Positions 52,267 to 61,494 are shown, counted from the stretch's first letter. The stretch: DNA of 64,000 bases from Pseudovibrio sp000156235 (GCF_000156235.1 NZ_DS996811.1:62001-126000); one strand, 5' to 3'. A program made the numbers and translations. Notes: a model not told the origin generated them from the sequence alone.

Positions 52267-53034
52267 TTGAAACAAGCAAATAACGCGGCAGGCGCCGAGA
52301 AGGATGTCACGTCCTGCATCACCAGTTGTGGCCGGCTTGATCTTCTCTCGCGCACGCTGGACAGCTTCCTGCCGGACCATCAGTCAGAGTTTGCAAAATC
52401 CATCATTATTGATGATGCCAACACCGCAGAAATTCAAAGCTGGGTTGCTGAGAACTATCCGGATACCGAAGTTCTGCTGAACCAGCCACAGCTCGGACAG
52501 ATGAAGTCCATCGACAAGATGTACGCGCATGTGAGCACACCTTTTATCTTCCATGGTGAGGATGACTGGCTGTTTGAAGCTGGCAGCACCATTGCAGCGT
52601 GTAAGGCGGTAATGGCAGCTGAACCCAAAGTCAGCGTTGTTTGTGTGCGCAAACTCTCCGATTTGCAGCAAAGGTTTCAGGACAACTGCATCCGCAAGGA
52701 AGTGGACGGTGTCAAATACGCAGTGATGCCAGTGGACATTCACCCGGAATGGCTGAGCTTTTCCTTCAACCCAGGTCTGGTGCGCAAGGAGTTGTGGGAC
52801 ACCTATGGCCCTTATGAGCAATATGGCACAGAAGAACGCATTTCCATGATCATGAAAAAGGATGGCTGGATGGTTGCATTTCTGGACCCTGGTGCCTGCC
52901 ATCACATTGGCGGCGGTGCTCATGTGGACGACCCCTACCAGCCCAAACGCGCCAACACCATCACCTCCCGCCTAAAACGCTCCATCCGAAAACGCTGGCA
53001 TCGGATACTCAGAAAATATGGTTATGATGTGTGA
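52267..53034 (+). CDS. GT-A glycosyltransferase, copy 1 of an inverted duplicate
   Basis: A 255-residue glycosyltransferase-like protein with TTG start after AGGA. It has the GT-A features DVTSCITSCGRLDLLSRTLD at the N-terminus and FIFHGEDDWLFEAGSTIAAC near residue 95, where EDD is the likely metal-binding site. A basic C-terminal tail (RLKRSIRKRWHRILRKYGYD) may bind the membrane. From codon 54 to the stop and 13 bases beyond, the gene is repeated in reverse orientation at 63379-64000 without visible change. It points into the pseudaminic acid cluster. The sugar and acceptor are unknown; surface glycan synthesis is likely from context. Confidence 0.85.
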   Translation: MKQANNAAGAEKDVTSCITSCGRLDLLSRTLDSFLPDHQSEFAKSIIIDDANTAEIQSWVAENYPDTEVLLNQPQLGQMKSIDKMYAHVSTPFIFHGEDDWLFEAGSTIAACKAVMAAEPKVSVVCVRKLSDLQQRFQDNCIRKEVDGVKYAVMPVDIHPEWLSFSFNPGLVRKELWDTYGPYEQYGTEERISMIMKKDGWMVAFLDPGACHHIGGGAHVDDPYQPKRANTITSRLKRSIRKRWHRILRKYGYDV

Positions 53035-53047
53035 AGGATAAAGTAGG
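52426..53047 (+). repeat. Inverted repeat, left arm (at least 622 bp)
   Basis: This stretch is the reverse complement of 63379-64000. I compared several 60-base blocks and both protein readings and found no difference; the right arm continues past the window edge, so the full length is not known. It covers codons 54-255 of the glycosyltransferase, its stop and the following GAAGGATAAAGTAGG. The match ends at 53048. No transposase or terminal short repeats are seen. Confidence 0.95.
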
Positions 53048-53055
53048 TGATTAAT

Positions 53056-53535
53056 CTATGCCTCTCGATGCTTGCGTAAGCAATAATTCAGGAATGGAGG
53101 GCTGGATGTTTCGAGTTCAAAATCTAATGAACGGAAAAGTCTAATTGAAGCCAAGTTCATTTCATGAATGCTCGCAAGAATTTCAGTGTACCCTTTGGAC
53201 ATGATATAATCACATGATACTTCTAGACTTGGACGCGATAGCTTTTTACCTTTTGCATTGCCAGCCATGCAAATACTGACAGTAGCAGATGTATCTTCTA
53301 AATCGAAACGTATGTGGGCGATAGGATCACCTTCAAGCTCAGCTATTAAAAGGTAGCGATCTTCGTCGTTAAGTGCTTTTCTAAACCATCCGATATGCTT
53401 CTCATAAGGTACATACTCTGCATTACCGTAGAATTTATAAGCATCATCTAGATTACGCCATTGCCAGATGCTAAGCGCGTCGCTTAAGCTTGCTGCTCTT
53501 AAAGCTATACCTTTAATTTTATGCAAATATTTCAT
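53056..53535 (-). CDS. pseH: Probable PseH N-acetyltransferase of pseudaminic acid synthesis
   Basis: A GNAT enzyme of 159 residues. It has GIALRAASLSDALSIWQWRN at the N-terminus and VSICMAGNAKGKKLSRPSLE as acetyl-CoA site, followed by HEMNLASIRLFRSLDFEL. In this cluster it should acetylate the 4-amino group of the UDP-altrosamine intermediate made by PseC. The ATG at 53535 is chosen; a TTG at 53547 is in frame but has no better ribosome-binding site. It is the last gene of the minus-strand unit with the capsule-type transferase and pseI. It ends only 8 bases from the left inverted repeat. Confidence 0.82.
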   Translation of the reverse strand: MKYLHKIKGIALRAASLSDALSIWQWRNLDDAYKFYGNAEYVPYEKHIGWFRKALNDEDRYLLIAELEGDPIAHIRFDLEDTSATVSICMAGNAKGKKLSRPSLEVSCDYIMSKGYTEILASIHEMNLASIRLFRSLDFELETSSPPFLNYCLRKHREA

Positions 53536-53553
53536 GCTTACGCTCAATACTAA

Positions 53554-54945
53554 TTAAGCCGTATTATGTACTTGCATAGCTGAGCTTCCAATTTGCTTTT
53601 CATAAGCAAATTCATTGACTGCTATTGCAACTGCTTTAGCATTTTCAGATGCATCAAAATTCTCCACAAGCGGAATGTATGCGTCATCTACAACGCCATG
53701 GCGTAAGTACTGACCAAGCCACCTAACACCGTCATTGAAACTCCTACGGTCAAAGGAAAATTTCTCAATTTTTTCAAAACTAAAGTCTGAGTTCCATTCG
53801 AAGGCACCTGGTATTGCCCGGTACCAAGCAGATCCAAATGTAATGACAGGCTTCTTCATTTGCAAAGCTTCCCATCCGGCCGTACCGGTTATCGTCGCAA
53901 TGCCCATTGCCCCCTCTATCAGATGAAAGCTATTTACATCACGCTTTAAGTACTTCACCCTCGGGAAAGTTCGCATACGTTTGTAAAAGCTATCTTCCCT
54001 CATTTGCCCACTCTGCTTTGGATTTTCTTTTACATAAACAAATATGTCATCTGGCAGTTTCCGAATAAGTTCTTCAATCGCAAGTAACTGATCACAATAC
54101 TCGTGTCCAAGTGTATCGGTTGTCATCTCAGGCTGAAGGTGTAAAGGAAAGTAAATATACTTCTCTCCCTCTTTGACATTGTCATAGTCGAAGGTATTCA
54201 TTATCTGACCTACCCTCCGGTTTTGATCCAGTTTGAACAAGCTCTTTTTGAATGATCTTTTTCTAAAACCCATTAGGTAAGGAATAAAGTTAATGACCGT
54301 TTTCGAAATATGCTTGGATAAAAACTTAACCCGATCGAGTAGTGGGTTACCTTTTATTCCTGACATATAAAAGGGCAATTTAGGTTCTTCAGTTATCGGA
54401 ATAGTAATTCCATCCGTAGCAACACCTGTATCAAAAGCGCCAAAGTCTTTGAAATCTGTCATTATCCAAAAAGCATTTGGAACCAAAGATTGAGTAAGAA
54501 GAATATTTTCTAAACCCATTTCTTTAGCTACGTAGTATAGAATAATATGGGGACCTTCGTGAGGTAGATTTGAAGAAATAACGTGTGTTATTTTATTTCT
54601 TTTTATGAGTGAGTAAAAGAAATGAATCATGCTATCAAGAAGATTTACAGTATCCATCCATGTATCTACTCGTTCAAAATTATACCAATACATCCGATCT
54701 TGCATTCGAACAAAATAGGGGTAAGCTTGTTCTCTAACTCTTCGAGCAAGCTCCGGATCCATGTCGTGGGCGAAAACACCAGGTAAGTTGCAAAGAGTAA
54801 AGTCTTTCCAAGAGTATGTCTCGACGCCTTCAGGTCTAGCTAGTTTGTGCTTTTTTTCGACAACTTGAATCCAAGCACCAATTTCACAACCCTGGCTTTT
54901 GAAGCCTTCAAACATAGTTGCGTCAAATCCAGCAAGAAGATACAT
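53554..54945 (-). CDS. Capsule-polysaccharide-synthesis-type glycosyltransferase (GT-B-like)
   Basis: A 463-residue cytoplasmic protein. The second half resembles capsular polysaccharide synthesis proteins with a GT-B fold, with KYIYFPLHLQPEMTTDTLGH near residue 265, IFVYVKENPKQSGQMRED near 300 and IATITGTAGWEALQMKKPVI near 350. The first half has VISSNLPHEGPHIILYYVAK. Position between pseI and pseH suggests that it transfers pseudaminic acid, or a derivative, from CMP to a surface glycan; relatives (KpsC/KpsS-like) transfer Kdo. The gene is strikingly AT-rich: 54541-54600 has 19 G+C in 60. Confidence 0.78.
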   Translation of the reverse strand: MYLLAGFDATMFEGFKSQGCEIGAWIQVVEKKHKLARPEGVETYSWKDFTLCNLPGVFAHDMDPELARRVREQAYPYFVRMQDRMYWYNFERVDTWMDTVNLLDSMIHFFYSLIKRNKITHVISSNLPHEGPHIILYYVAKEMGLENILLTQSLVPNAFWIMTDFKDFGAFDTGVATDGITIPITEEPKLPFYMSGIKGNPLLDRVKFLSKHISKTVINFIPYLMGFRKRSFKKSLFKLDQNRRVGQIMNTFDYDNVKEGEKYIYFPLHLQPEMTTDTLGHEYCDQLLAIEELIRKLPDDIFVYVKENPKQSGQMREDSFYKRMRTFPRVKYLKRDVNSFHLIEGAMGIATITGTAGWEALQMKKPVITFGSAWYRAIPGAFEWNSDFSFEKIEKFSFDRRSFNDGVRWLGQYLRHGVVDDAYIPLVENFDASENAKAVAIAVNEFAYEKQIGSSAMQVHNTA

Positions 54946-54986
54946 CAGATATTCCCTATTTTCTTCTTATACTTTTTTAAAATAAG

Positions 54987-56036
54987 TTATGAAAAAAGTT
55001 TCCAAGACAACGGAGTGCCGCGACTAATACTTTCAGTAGCTTTACGTCCTAAAACCTTCGATAACTCTTTAGGTGCTAAGCCATTTCCTGGCCTAATTGA
55101 TCTAACATTATCTTCGGTAAAGGCTTCACCAACTGCGATATCTTTGGTGACATAGAGCGAACGGCGAAATGTTTTGTTGCCTTCTTCTGCGCTTTTGATT
55201 TCATAGTTGATCTTGCCCAGTGCTTGCCATGCCATTTTACAGTCATCTACAAGCATTTTGAATTCATCAGGCTCTAAAGAGAAGGCTGCATCAGGCCCTC
55301 CATCCGCCCGTTTGAGCGTCATATGCTTTTCGATGACAGAAGCACCTAGAGCGGTAGCTGCTACGCTCACCGGAGTACCCCGAGTATGATCAGATAAACC
55401 GGTAAGGACATCAAATGTTTGTCCTAAATGCGGCATCGTGAGCAGATTACTGTTGTCGGCAGGCGCCGGATAAGAGGAAATACAATGCAACACCACGAAA
55501 TCCGACACACCAGCATTTCTAACTGCTGTAATCGCTTCATGAATTTCACCGAGATTGGCCAAGCCTGTTGATAGAATCATCGGTTTGCCCGCGCTCGCTA
55601 CCTTCTCGATCAAAGGAATATCAACTAGTTCGAAGGAAGCAATTTTGTAAGCCGGCGCATTAAGAGACATGAGAAGATCGACGGCCGTTGGATCAAATGG
55701 GGAGGAGAAGATGGCTATTCCCAGGTCAGATGCCTTTTGGAATAAGCGCTCATGCCAGCTCCAAGGAGTGTGAGCTTCATTGTAAAGCTCATAAAGAGTA
55801 CGACCATCCCATAGCCCACCATTAATCTTAAATTCGGGGCTATCATGATCAATTGTGATGGTGTCTGCTGTGTAGGTCTGCAGTTTGACTGCGTCAGCAC
55901 CAGCTTCTTTGGCTGCCTCAATCAAAGCATAGGCTCGGCCAATATCTCCATTATGATTACCTGACATTTCAGCAATCATGTATGGAGCATGTTGTGGACC
56001 AATTTTTCTGCCCGCGATTTCGATAGAGTTTGCCAT
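54987..56036 (-). CDS. pseI: Pseudaminic acid synthase
   Basis: A 349-residue NeuB-family enzyme that condenses 2,4-diacetamido-2,4,6-trideoxy-L-altrose with phosphoenolpyruvate to give pseudaminic acid. Features in order: IAGRKIGPQHAPYMIAEMSG NHNGD at the N-terminus, AGADAVKLQTYTADTITI near residue 45, CISSYPAPADNSNLLTMPHL near 195, GLSDHTRGTPVSVAATALGA and VIEKHMTLKRADGGPDAAFS, and a C-terminal SAF antifreeze-like domain (TEDNVRSIRPGNGLAPKELS). The ATG at 56036 is favoured over the longer frame to 56183, which would add 49 residues unlike the family. Confidence 0.92.
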   Translation of the reverse strand: MANSIEIAGRKIGPQHAPYMIAEMSGNHNGDIGRAYALIEAAKEAGADAVKLQTYTADTITIDHDSPEFKINGGLWDGRTLYELYNEAHTPWSWHERLFQKASDLGIAIFSSPFDPTAVDLLMSLNAPAYKIASFELVDIPLIEKVASAGKPMILSTGLANLGEIHEAITAVRNAGVSDFVVLHCISSYPAPADNSNLLTMPHLGQTFDVLTGLSDHTRGTPVSVAATALGASVIEKHMTLKRADGGPDAAFSLEPDEFKMLVDDCKMAWQALGKINYEIKSAEEGNKTFRRSLYVTKDIAVGEAFTEDNVRSIRPGNGLAPKELSKVLGRKATESISRGTPLSWKLFS

Positions 56037-56287
56037 AGAACTACCAACTTTACTGATCTTTAGTGCGCATTTATAACATTGGACCGCGAAAGTCGATGCC
56101 TTTCGAAAGCCGAAGATCCAAACACTTTTCCAATTAGAACCTACTAACCGCTGATAGAAGCTGCTCTTGCTAACTTCACGCATTTTTGCCCAGAGAATAA
56201 CTTAGTTCAATGCGCAAATACGTCTTTCTTTCTTTGCTAAATATCCTTATGTAAATCGCAGATTTAATCACTCAGAAAGGCGTAATA
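56037..56287. promoter_or_regulatory. Divergent promoter region of the two pse operons
   Basis: These 251 AT-rich bases lie between the pseI (minus) and pseB (plus) starts and must hold both promoters. No clear operator palindrome or riboswitch is visible. AGAAAGG precedes the pseB ATG. Confidence 0.5.
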
Positions 56288-57289
56288 ATGTTCAACGGTG
56301 CAAATGTGCTTATCACTGGCGGCACTGGATCCTTCGGTAGAAAATATACGCAGATTTTGCAGGAGCGTTTTTCTCCGAATAAGATCATTATTTATTCCCG
56401 GGACGAGTTGAAGCAATACGAGATGTCTCAGGATTATAATACTGAGTGCATGCGATACTTCATTGGCGATGTCCGCGACAGAGATCGCCTAACTCAAGCC
56501 ATGAATGGCGTTGACTACGTTATCCATGCAGCCGCGCTTAAGCAGGTCCCTGCTGCAGAGTACAATCCGTTTGAATGCATCAAAACCAACATCCACGGTG
56601 CAGAAAATGTCATTCAGGCTGCTCTGGCAAATAACGTTAAGAAAGTAATTGCACTTTCTACTGATAAGGCAGCTAGCCCGATCAATTTGTATGGTGCGAC
56701 AAAACTCTGTTCTGACAAGCTCTTTGTTTCTGCCAACAACATGGCAGGTGGCCGCGATACGCGTTTTGCTGTCGTGCGATATGGCAATGTTGTGGGCTCA
56801 CGTGGTTCTGTTGTACCATTCTTCCAAAAGCTGATTGATGAAGGTGCAAGCGAACTTCCAATCACTCACGAAGATATGACGCGCTTCTGGATCACATTGC
56901 GCGAAGGCGTCGACTTCGTGCTGAAGAATTTTGAGCGTATGCAAGGCGGTGAAATCTTTATTCCGAAGATTCCATCCATTCGTATCACCGATTTGGCTAA
57001 GGCAATGGCACCTCAGCTCCCGGCTAAAATTATTGGAATTCGTCCTGGTGAAAAACTTCACGAAGTGATGTGCCCAGTTGATGATGCGCATCTTACGATC
57101 GAGTTTGATGATCACTTTGCGATTACACCGTCTATTCGTTTTCATGACGACAACATGGACTACAGCACCAACAAGCTTGGAGAAAAAGGTAAGTTCGTTG
57201 AAATGGGGCAGGAGTACGCATCTGGAACAAACCCTCATTTCTTGACACCAGATGAAATCATCGAAATGAACGAGCGAGCCAAAAAATGA
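56288..57289 (+). CDS. pseB: UDP-GlcNAc 4,6-dehydratase (inverting)
   Basis: The first enzyme of pseudaminic acid synthesis, 333 residues. It converts UDP-GlcNAc to UDP-2-acetamido-2,6-dideoxy-beta-L-arabino-hexos-4-ulose. It is a short-chain dehydrogenase with the NADP-binding glycine motif GGTGSFG (residues 11-17), the catalytic set Asp126-Lys127 and Tyr135 in STDKAASPINLYGATK with the same nine-residue spacing as in Helicobacter FlaA1, and YVIHAAALKQVPAAEYNPFE near 80. Its stop overlaps the pseC start (ATGA). Confidence 0.95.
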   Translation: MFNGANVLITGGTGSFGRKYTQILQERFSPNKIIIYSRDELKQYEMSQDYNTECMRYFIGDVRDRDRLTQAMNGVDYVIHAAALKQVPAAEYNPFECIKTNIHGAENVIQAALANNVKKVIALSTDKAASPINLYGATKLCSDKLFVSANNMAGGRDTRFAVVRYGNVVGSRGSVVPFFQKLIDEGASELPITHEDMTRFWITLREGVDFVLKNFERMQGGEIFIPKIPSIRITDLAKAMAPQLPAKIIGIRPGEKLHEVMCPVDDAHLTIEFDDHFAITPSIRFHDDNMDYSTNKLGEKGKFVEMGQEYASGTNPHFLTPDEIIEMNERAKK

Positions 57290-58434
57290 TCCCGTATGGT
57301 CGCCAGGATATATCTGAAGAAGACATAAAAGCTGTCGAACGTGTTTTGCGTTCGGACTTTTTGACACAAGGTCCAGCAATTCCAGCTTTTGAAAAAGCAT
57401 TTTGTGATTACACAGGTGCTGACCATGCTGTTGCAGTTAACAGTGCGACGAGTGCGCTGCATATTGCATGCCTTGCTTTAGATCTCGGTCCCGGCGACCT
57501 ACTTTGGACAGTTCCAAATACTTTTGTCGCATCAGCAAACTGTGCCTACTATTGCGGGGCAACAGCCGATTTTGTCGATATCGATCCTGATACTCGAAAC
57601 ATGGATGTTGGTGCGTTAGAAGCCAAACTGGAAGCAGCTGCGCAATCTGGAAACCTTCCCAAAATCGTTATTCCTGTTCATTTTGCGGGTCAATCCTGCG
57701 GTATGAAAGCAATCAATGAGCTGGCAAAACGCTATGGCTTTCGCGTCATAGAAGATGCTTCACACGCTGTCGGCGGGTCATACTTGGGCGACAAAGTTGG
57801 GAACTGCCAGTTCTCTGATGTCACAATTTTCAGTTTTCATCCAGTGAAGATCATCACCACGGGTGAAGGTGGTTTAGCCCTGACCAATGATCCAGAGTTA
57901 GCCAAACGCATGGCACTGTATCGCAGCCATGGCGTGACGCGCGATACCGCATTAATGGAAACAGCTGTCGCTGAGCCTTGGTACTATGAGCAAGTTGCTC
58001 TCGGGCTGAATTATCGAACAACAGACCTTCAGGCCGCACTGGGTCTTTCTCAAATGAGCCGGCTAGATGAGTTTACCTTAAAGAGGAATGAACTTGCAGA
58101 CGCCTACGATACGCTTTTAAGTGGCCTCGCACTTGGCCTTCCGAAACGTTCTGAAAGTGCTTACTCGGCTTGGCACCTTTACACCGTACTTATTTCAGAA
58201 CCAGCTGAGCGAGATGTTGTCTTCAACAAGATGCGAGAAAAAGGCATCGGGGTAAACGTGCACTATATCCCAGTGCATCTGCAGCCATTCTACAAAAAGC
58301 AAGGCTTCAAGGAAGGTATGTTCCCTGTTTCTGAAGCCCACGGTAGAAACGTGCTTACTTTGCCTCTGCATCCAAACTTGTCAGAAGCCCAGCAGAAATA
58401 CATTGCAGAAACCCTTTCTGAGGCTTTGAGCTAA
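57286..58434 (+). CDS. pseC: UDP-4-amino-4,6-dideoxy-N-acetyl-beta-L-altrosamine transaminase
   Basis: A 382-residue PLP aminotransferase of the DegT/DnrJ/EryC1 family, second step of the pathway. The PLP lysine is Lys188 in TIFSFHPVKIITTGEGGLAL. The start MIPYGRQDISEEDIKAVERV and the stretch VAVNSATSALHIACLALDLG are typical PseC. The gene is coupled to pseB (4-base overlap) and to the aldo/keto reductase (1-base overlap, TAATG). Confidence 0.95.
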   Translation: MIPYGRQDISEEDIKAVERVLRSDFLTQGPAIPAFEKAFCDYTGADHAVAVNSATSALHIACLALDLGPGDLLWTVPNTFVASANCAYYCGATADFVDIDPDTRNMDVGALEAKLEAAAQSGNLPKIVIPVHFAGQSCGMKAINELAKRYGFRVIEDASHAVGGSYLGDKVGNCQFSDVTIFSFHPVKIITTGEGGLALTNDPELAKRMALYRSHGVTRDTALMETAVAEPWYYEQVALGLNYRTTDLQAALGLSQMSRLDEFTLKRNELADAYDTLLSGLALGLPKRSESAYSAWHLYTVLISEPAERDVVFNKMREKGIGVNVHYIPVHLQPFYKKQGFKEGMFPVSEAHGRNVLTLPLHPNLSEAQQKYIAETLSEALS

Positions 58435-59333
58435 TGGCTAAAGTCGCTCTCGGGACTGTTCAGTTTGGTTTAGACTACGGTATGACTAATAACGTTGGTA
58501 AGCCGGCTGTTGAATCCATCAAAGAGGTTTTGGAATTCGCTCAGCGTGAAAACATAACTTTGTTGGATACTGCCTATGCTTATGGTTCTGCAGAAAATGT
58601 GTTGGGGCACTTACTTCCGGGAAATGACTCATGGGCGAGAATCGCGACCAAGCTTCCCCCTCTGCTTGAAACCTCGGATGACACAGATTTAGCCTCTAAG
58701 GCGCGAGTTGCTTTTCACACTTCGCTGGATCGCTTGCAGCGTACAAAAGTTGCGAGCTTAATGGTTCATAGATCTTCAGACCTTCTATCTCCCCAAGGAG
58801 AACATGTTTGGGCTTTGATGAATGAACTCAAAGATGATGGTAAAGTTGGTTTAATTGGCGCATCTGTTTACTCTCCCCAAGAAGCAGAGGCTTTGCTAAG
58901 TAAGTACCCCATTGAAGTTATTCAACTTCCTGCCAATCTATACGACGGCCGATTTGACAAGTCTGGAATGCTAAACCAGCTCAAGGCAGCTGGAGTTGAA
59001 GTACACGTACGAAGCTTATATCTACAAGGTATCTTACTTACTCCTCCAAATGACTTGCCTCCGAGATTTGAAAAGTTGAAGGTGCAACACGAGCGCCTAT
59101 ATAGGCAATTTGCAAAAGACGGAGTATTGCCTGCCACTGCGTGTTTGGCTGCCTACTTAAATCACACAGATGTTGACTACATTGTTATTGGTTGCCAGAA
59201 CAAGTGGCAAATTCAGCGTCTGGTGGAAAGTGTATCTGCTGCTGAAAGTATTGGTATGGATACATCTAAAGCGTTACGTTGCAACTTCACAATCGATGAC
59301 GCCGCCATAATTAACCCCGCACTTTGGAACTAG
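58434..59333 (+). CDS. Aldo/keto reductase of the pse cluster
   Basis: A 299-residue NAD(P)H-dependent TIM-barrel oxidoreductase. MAKVALGTVQFGLDYGMTNN, LLDTAYAYGSAENVLGHLLP (Asp and Tyr of the active site) and ARIATKLPPL (catalytic Lys) are visible; the catalytic His is probably the one in SLMVHRSSDLL. It is translationally coupled to pseC. The standard six-step pathway does not need this enzyme, so it probably makes or modifies a precursor or a derivative together with the class III aminotransferase. This role is inferred from gene order. Confidence 0.85.
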   Translation: MAKVALGTVQFGLDYGMTNNVGKPAVESIKEVLEFAQRENITLLDTAYAYGSAENVLGHLLPGNDSWARIATKLPPLLETSDDTDLASKARVAFHTSLDRLQRTKVASLMVHRSSDLLSPQGEHVWALMNELKDDGKVGLIGASVYSPQEAEALLSKYPIEVIQLPANLYDGRFDKSGMLNQLKAAGVEVHVRSLYLQGILLTPPNDLPPRFEKLKVQHERLYRQFAKDGVLPATACLAAYLNHTDVDYIVIGCQNKWQIQRLVESVSAAESIGMDTSKALRCNFTIDDAAIINPALWN

Positions 59334-59377
59334 CTTCGGCGGGACCGTGTTTCACTTCAGCAAGAAAAGTCAGTTCT

Positions 59378-60136
59378 GTGATCCTTGCAATTTTACAAGC
59401 CCGTTTATCTTCTAGCCGTTTGCCAGGTAAAGTCCTTAAGCCAATTTTGGGCAAACCGATGCTTATCCATCAGATCGAACGAATTAGAAGGTCGAAACTT
59501 ATTGATGAACTCGTTGTGGCCACGAGTTGCGAAGAGAGCGATGATCAATTGGAACATTGCTTAAAGCAAGCAGGCTGCAAGGTCTATCGAGGTGATTTAT
59601 CTGATGTTTTGTCACGATTTTGCGGAGCAGCCCAACAACTGCCTGAAGCAAGTACTATTGTCAGATTAACCGGGGACTGTCCGCTAACTGATTGGAACGT
59701 TCTAGACGCCGCGATTGCATATTTTAAAGCAAATAGTTTTGATTACGTTAGCAATGCAGACCCCGCAACCTGGCCTGATGGACTTGATGTCGAAGTAATG
59801 ACTAGGTCTGCACTGTTTGATGCGGGCAAGCACGCAAAGCTCAAATCAGATCGTGAGCATGTTACGTCTTATATCCGTAACAATAAGCAACATTATCGGA
59901 TAGGAACACTTCTTAATGACGAAGATTTATCTGCATTGAGGTGGACTGTAGATGAGCCTGAAGATTTTGCTTTTGTGACCAAGGTTTACGATCGACTCTA
60001 TTCATCAAATCCGAATTTTGCGACTAAAGAAATTTTGGATTTAATCGCTGTCGAACCAGATTTGATCCAGAACTCTCATCTAAAACGAAATGAGGGTTAT
60101 CTCAAATCTTTGGCAAATGACCGAAACGCTCCCTAA
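59378..60136 (+). CDS. pseF: CMP-pseudaminic acid cytidylyltransferase (SpsF/PseF type)
   Basis: A 252-residue nucleotidyltransferase that would activate pseudaminic acid with CTP. The N-terminal CTP-binding motif is ILAILQARLSSSRLPGKVLK, followed by KPMLIHQIERI and IVRLTGDCPLTD near residue 95. The GTG at 59378 puts this motif at the N-terminus; a TTG at 59324 would add 18 unrelated residues and overlap the reductase. The sequence is of the SpsF group often found beside aldo/keto reductases and class III aminotransferases. It is the only cytidylyltransferase seen in the cluster. Confidence 0.85.
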   Translation: MILAILQARLSSSRLPGKVLKPILGKPMLIHQIERIRRSKLIDELVVATSCEESDDQLEHCLKQAGCKVYRGDLSDVLSRFCGAAQQLPEASTIVRLTGDCPLTDWNVLDAAIAYFKANSFDYVSNADPATWPDGLDVEVMTRSALFDAGKHAKLKSDREHVTSYIRNNKQHYRIGTLLNDEDLSALRWTVDEPEDFAFVTKVYDRLYSSNPNFATKEILDLIAVEPDLIQNSHLKRNEGYLKSLANDRNAP

Positions 60137-60158
60137 ACACATACTTCTTGGATTGAAA

Positions 60159-61448
60159 ATGTCTGATCGATATCATAACTCAGAACAACTTCTCGAGCGG
60201 GCCCTCAAGTCAATTCCGCTTGGTAGCCAAACCTTTTCCAAAAGCATAACTCAGTATCCTAAAGGGGTGTCTCCCTTCTTTATCGAACGAGCAAAGGGTT
60301 CTCAGTGTTGGGATATTGACGGTAATGCATACTTGGATTTTGTGAGTGCGCTATGTTGTGTGTCTCTTGGTTATGGAGATCCTGAGGTAGATCAAGCGAT
60401 CAGGGACCAACTGGATAATGGAATCAGTTTCTCATTACCACATAGATTGGAATGCGAAGTAGCTGAACGTATTATAGATATGGTCCCGTGCGCGGAAAAG
60501 GTTCGTTTCGCAAAGAATGGGACTGATGCGACTTCGGGAGCCGTACGGTTAGCGCGCGCCTTTACCGGTCGTGTCCATATTGCCGTTTGTGGTTATCACG
60601 GCTGGCAAGACTGGTACATCTCAACCACTACTAAAAATCTAGGCATTCCAGAATCTACACGGAAGCTTACACATACATTTGACTATAACGACTTAGCTAG
60701 TCTGCAAGCGCTGTTTGATCAACAGCCGAAAGGCATAGCGGCTGTTGTAATGGAGCCAATGAATGTTGCGGAACCAGCTGAAGGATTTCTGGAAGGTGTA
60801 AAGTCACTTTGCGAGCGGAATGGCGCACTTTTGATCTTTGATGAAACAATTACTGGTTTCCGATTTGCAAAAGGTGGGGCGCAGGAACATTTTGGCGTTA
60901 CACCAGATTTAGCCACCTTTGGTAAAGCCTTGGCAAATGGCATGCCCCTTTCTGCAGTCACCGGGCGCTCTGATGTCATGAATATGATGGAACACGTTTT
61001 TCTTTCCGGCACATTTGGTGGAGAAACCCTATCATTGGCTGCAAGTAAAGCTGTTCTTGATAAATTGCAACGTGAACCAGTAATAGAAACATTATACCAA
61101 ACAGGCGCATCAATTCAAAAAGGTATAGTAGAGCTTGCTCGCAAGTACGAATGTGAGAACCTGATCTCGACTTCGGGAAAGCCTTGCTGGTCCTTCTTGA
61201 ATCTGACCTCTTATAATGGCGTGTCTCCTTGGGAACTAAAAACACTGTTTTTGCAGGAAGTATTTAAACGAGGAGTTCTAACACTGGGCGCCCATAATGT
61301 TACTTACGCACACTCCAGCCAAGACATAGAGAAACTCCTGTCTGTATATGATGAGGTTTTTCCAATACTTAAAGACGCATGTGACCGAGGTAATGCTAAT
61401 GAGTTTTTGCTCTGCGCACCACTGAAACCTCTATTTAAAGTTCGCTAG
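60159..61448 (+). CDS. Class III PLP aminotransferase (glutamate-1-semialdehyde aminomutase-like)
   Basis: A 429-residue fold-type I PLP enzyme. KVRFAKNGTDATSGAVRLAR near residue 110, LLIFDETITGFRFAKGGAQE near 220 and the PLP lysine in LATFGKALANGMPLSAVTG near 250 are clear, and FLSGTFGGETLSLAASKAVL follows. It resembles HemL, but a second chlorophyll/heme role is unlikely inside a sugar cluster. An amino-sugar transaminase or aminomutase acting on the nonulosonic acid or its carrier is more plausible. Another ATG at 60117 overlaps pseF. It is the last gene of the plus-strand pse operon. Confidence 0.85.
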   Translation: MSDRYHNSEQLLERALKSIPLGSQTFSKSITQYPKGVSPFFIERAKGSQCWDIDGNAYLDFVSALCCVSLGYGDPEVDQAIRDQLDNGISFSLPHRLECEVAERIIDMVPCAEKVRFAKNGTDATSGAVRLARAFTGRVHIAVCGYHGWQDWYISTTTKNLGIPESTRKLTHTFDYNDLASLQALFDQQPKGIAAVVMEPMNVAEPAEGFLEGVKSLCERNGALLIFDETITGFRFAKGGAQEHFGVTPDLATFGKALANGMPLSAVTGRSDVMNMMEHVFLSGTFGGETLSLAASKAVLDKLQREPVIETLYQTGASIQKGIVELARKYECENLISTSGKPCWSFLNLTSYNGVSPWELKTLFLQEVFKRGVLTLGAHNVTYAHSSQDIEKLLSVYDEVFPILKDACDRGNANEFLLCAPLKPLFKVR

Positions 61449-61494
61449 TATAGAAATGCAATGGGTCACTTCATATGAGAGGCCTGTTGTATTT

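Noticed and set aside
60159..61448. Class III aminotransferase as HemL of heme synthesis
   Set aside because: It lies in the plus-strand pse operon after pseF and shares its AT-rich composition; heme genes are absent. A sugar-related role fits better.
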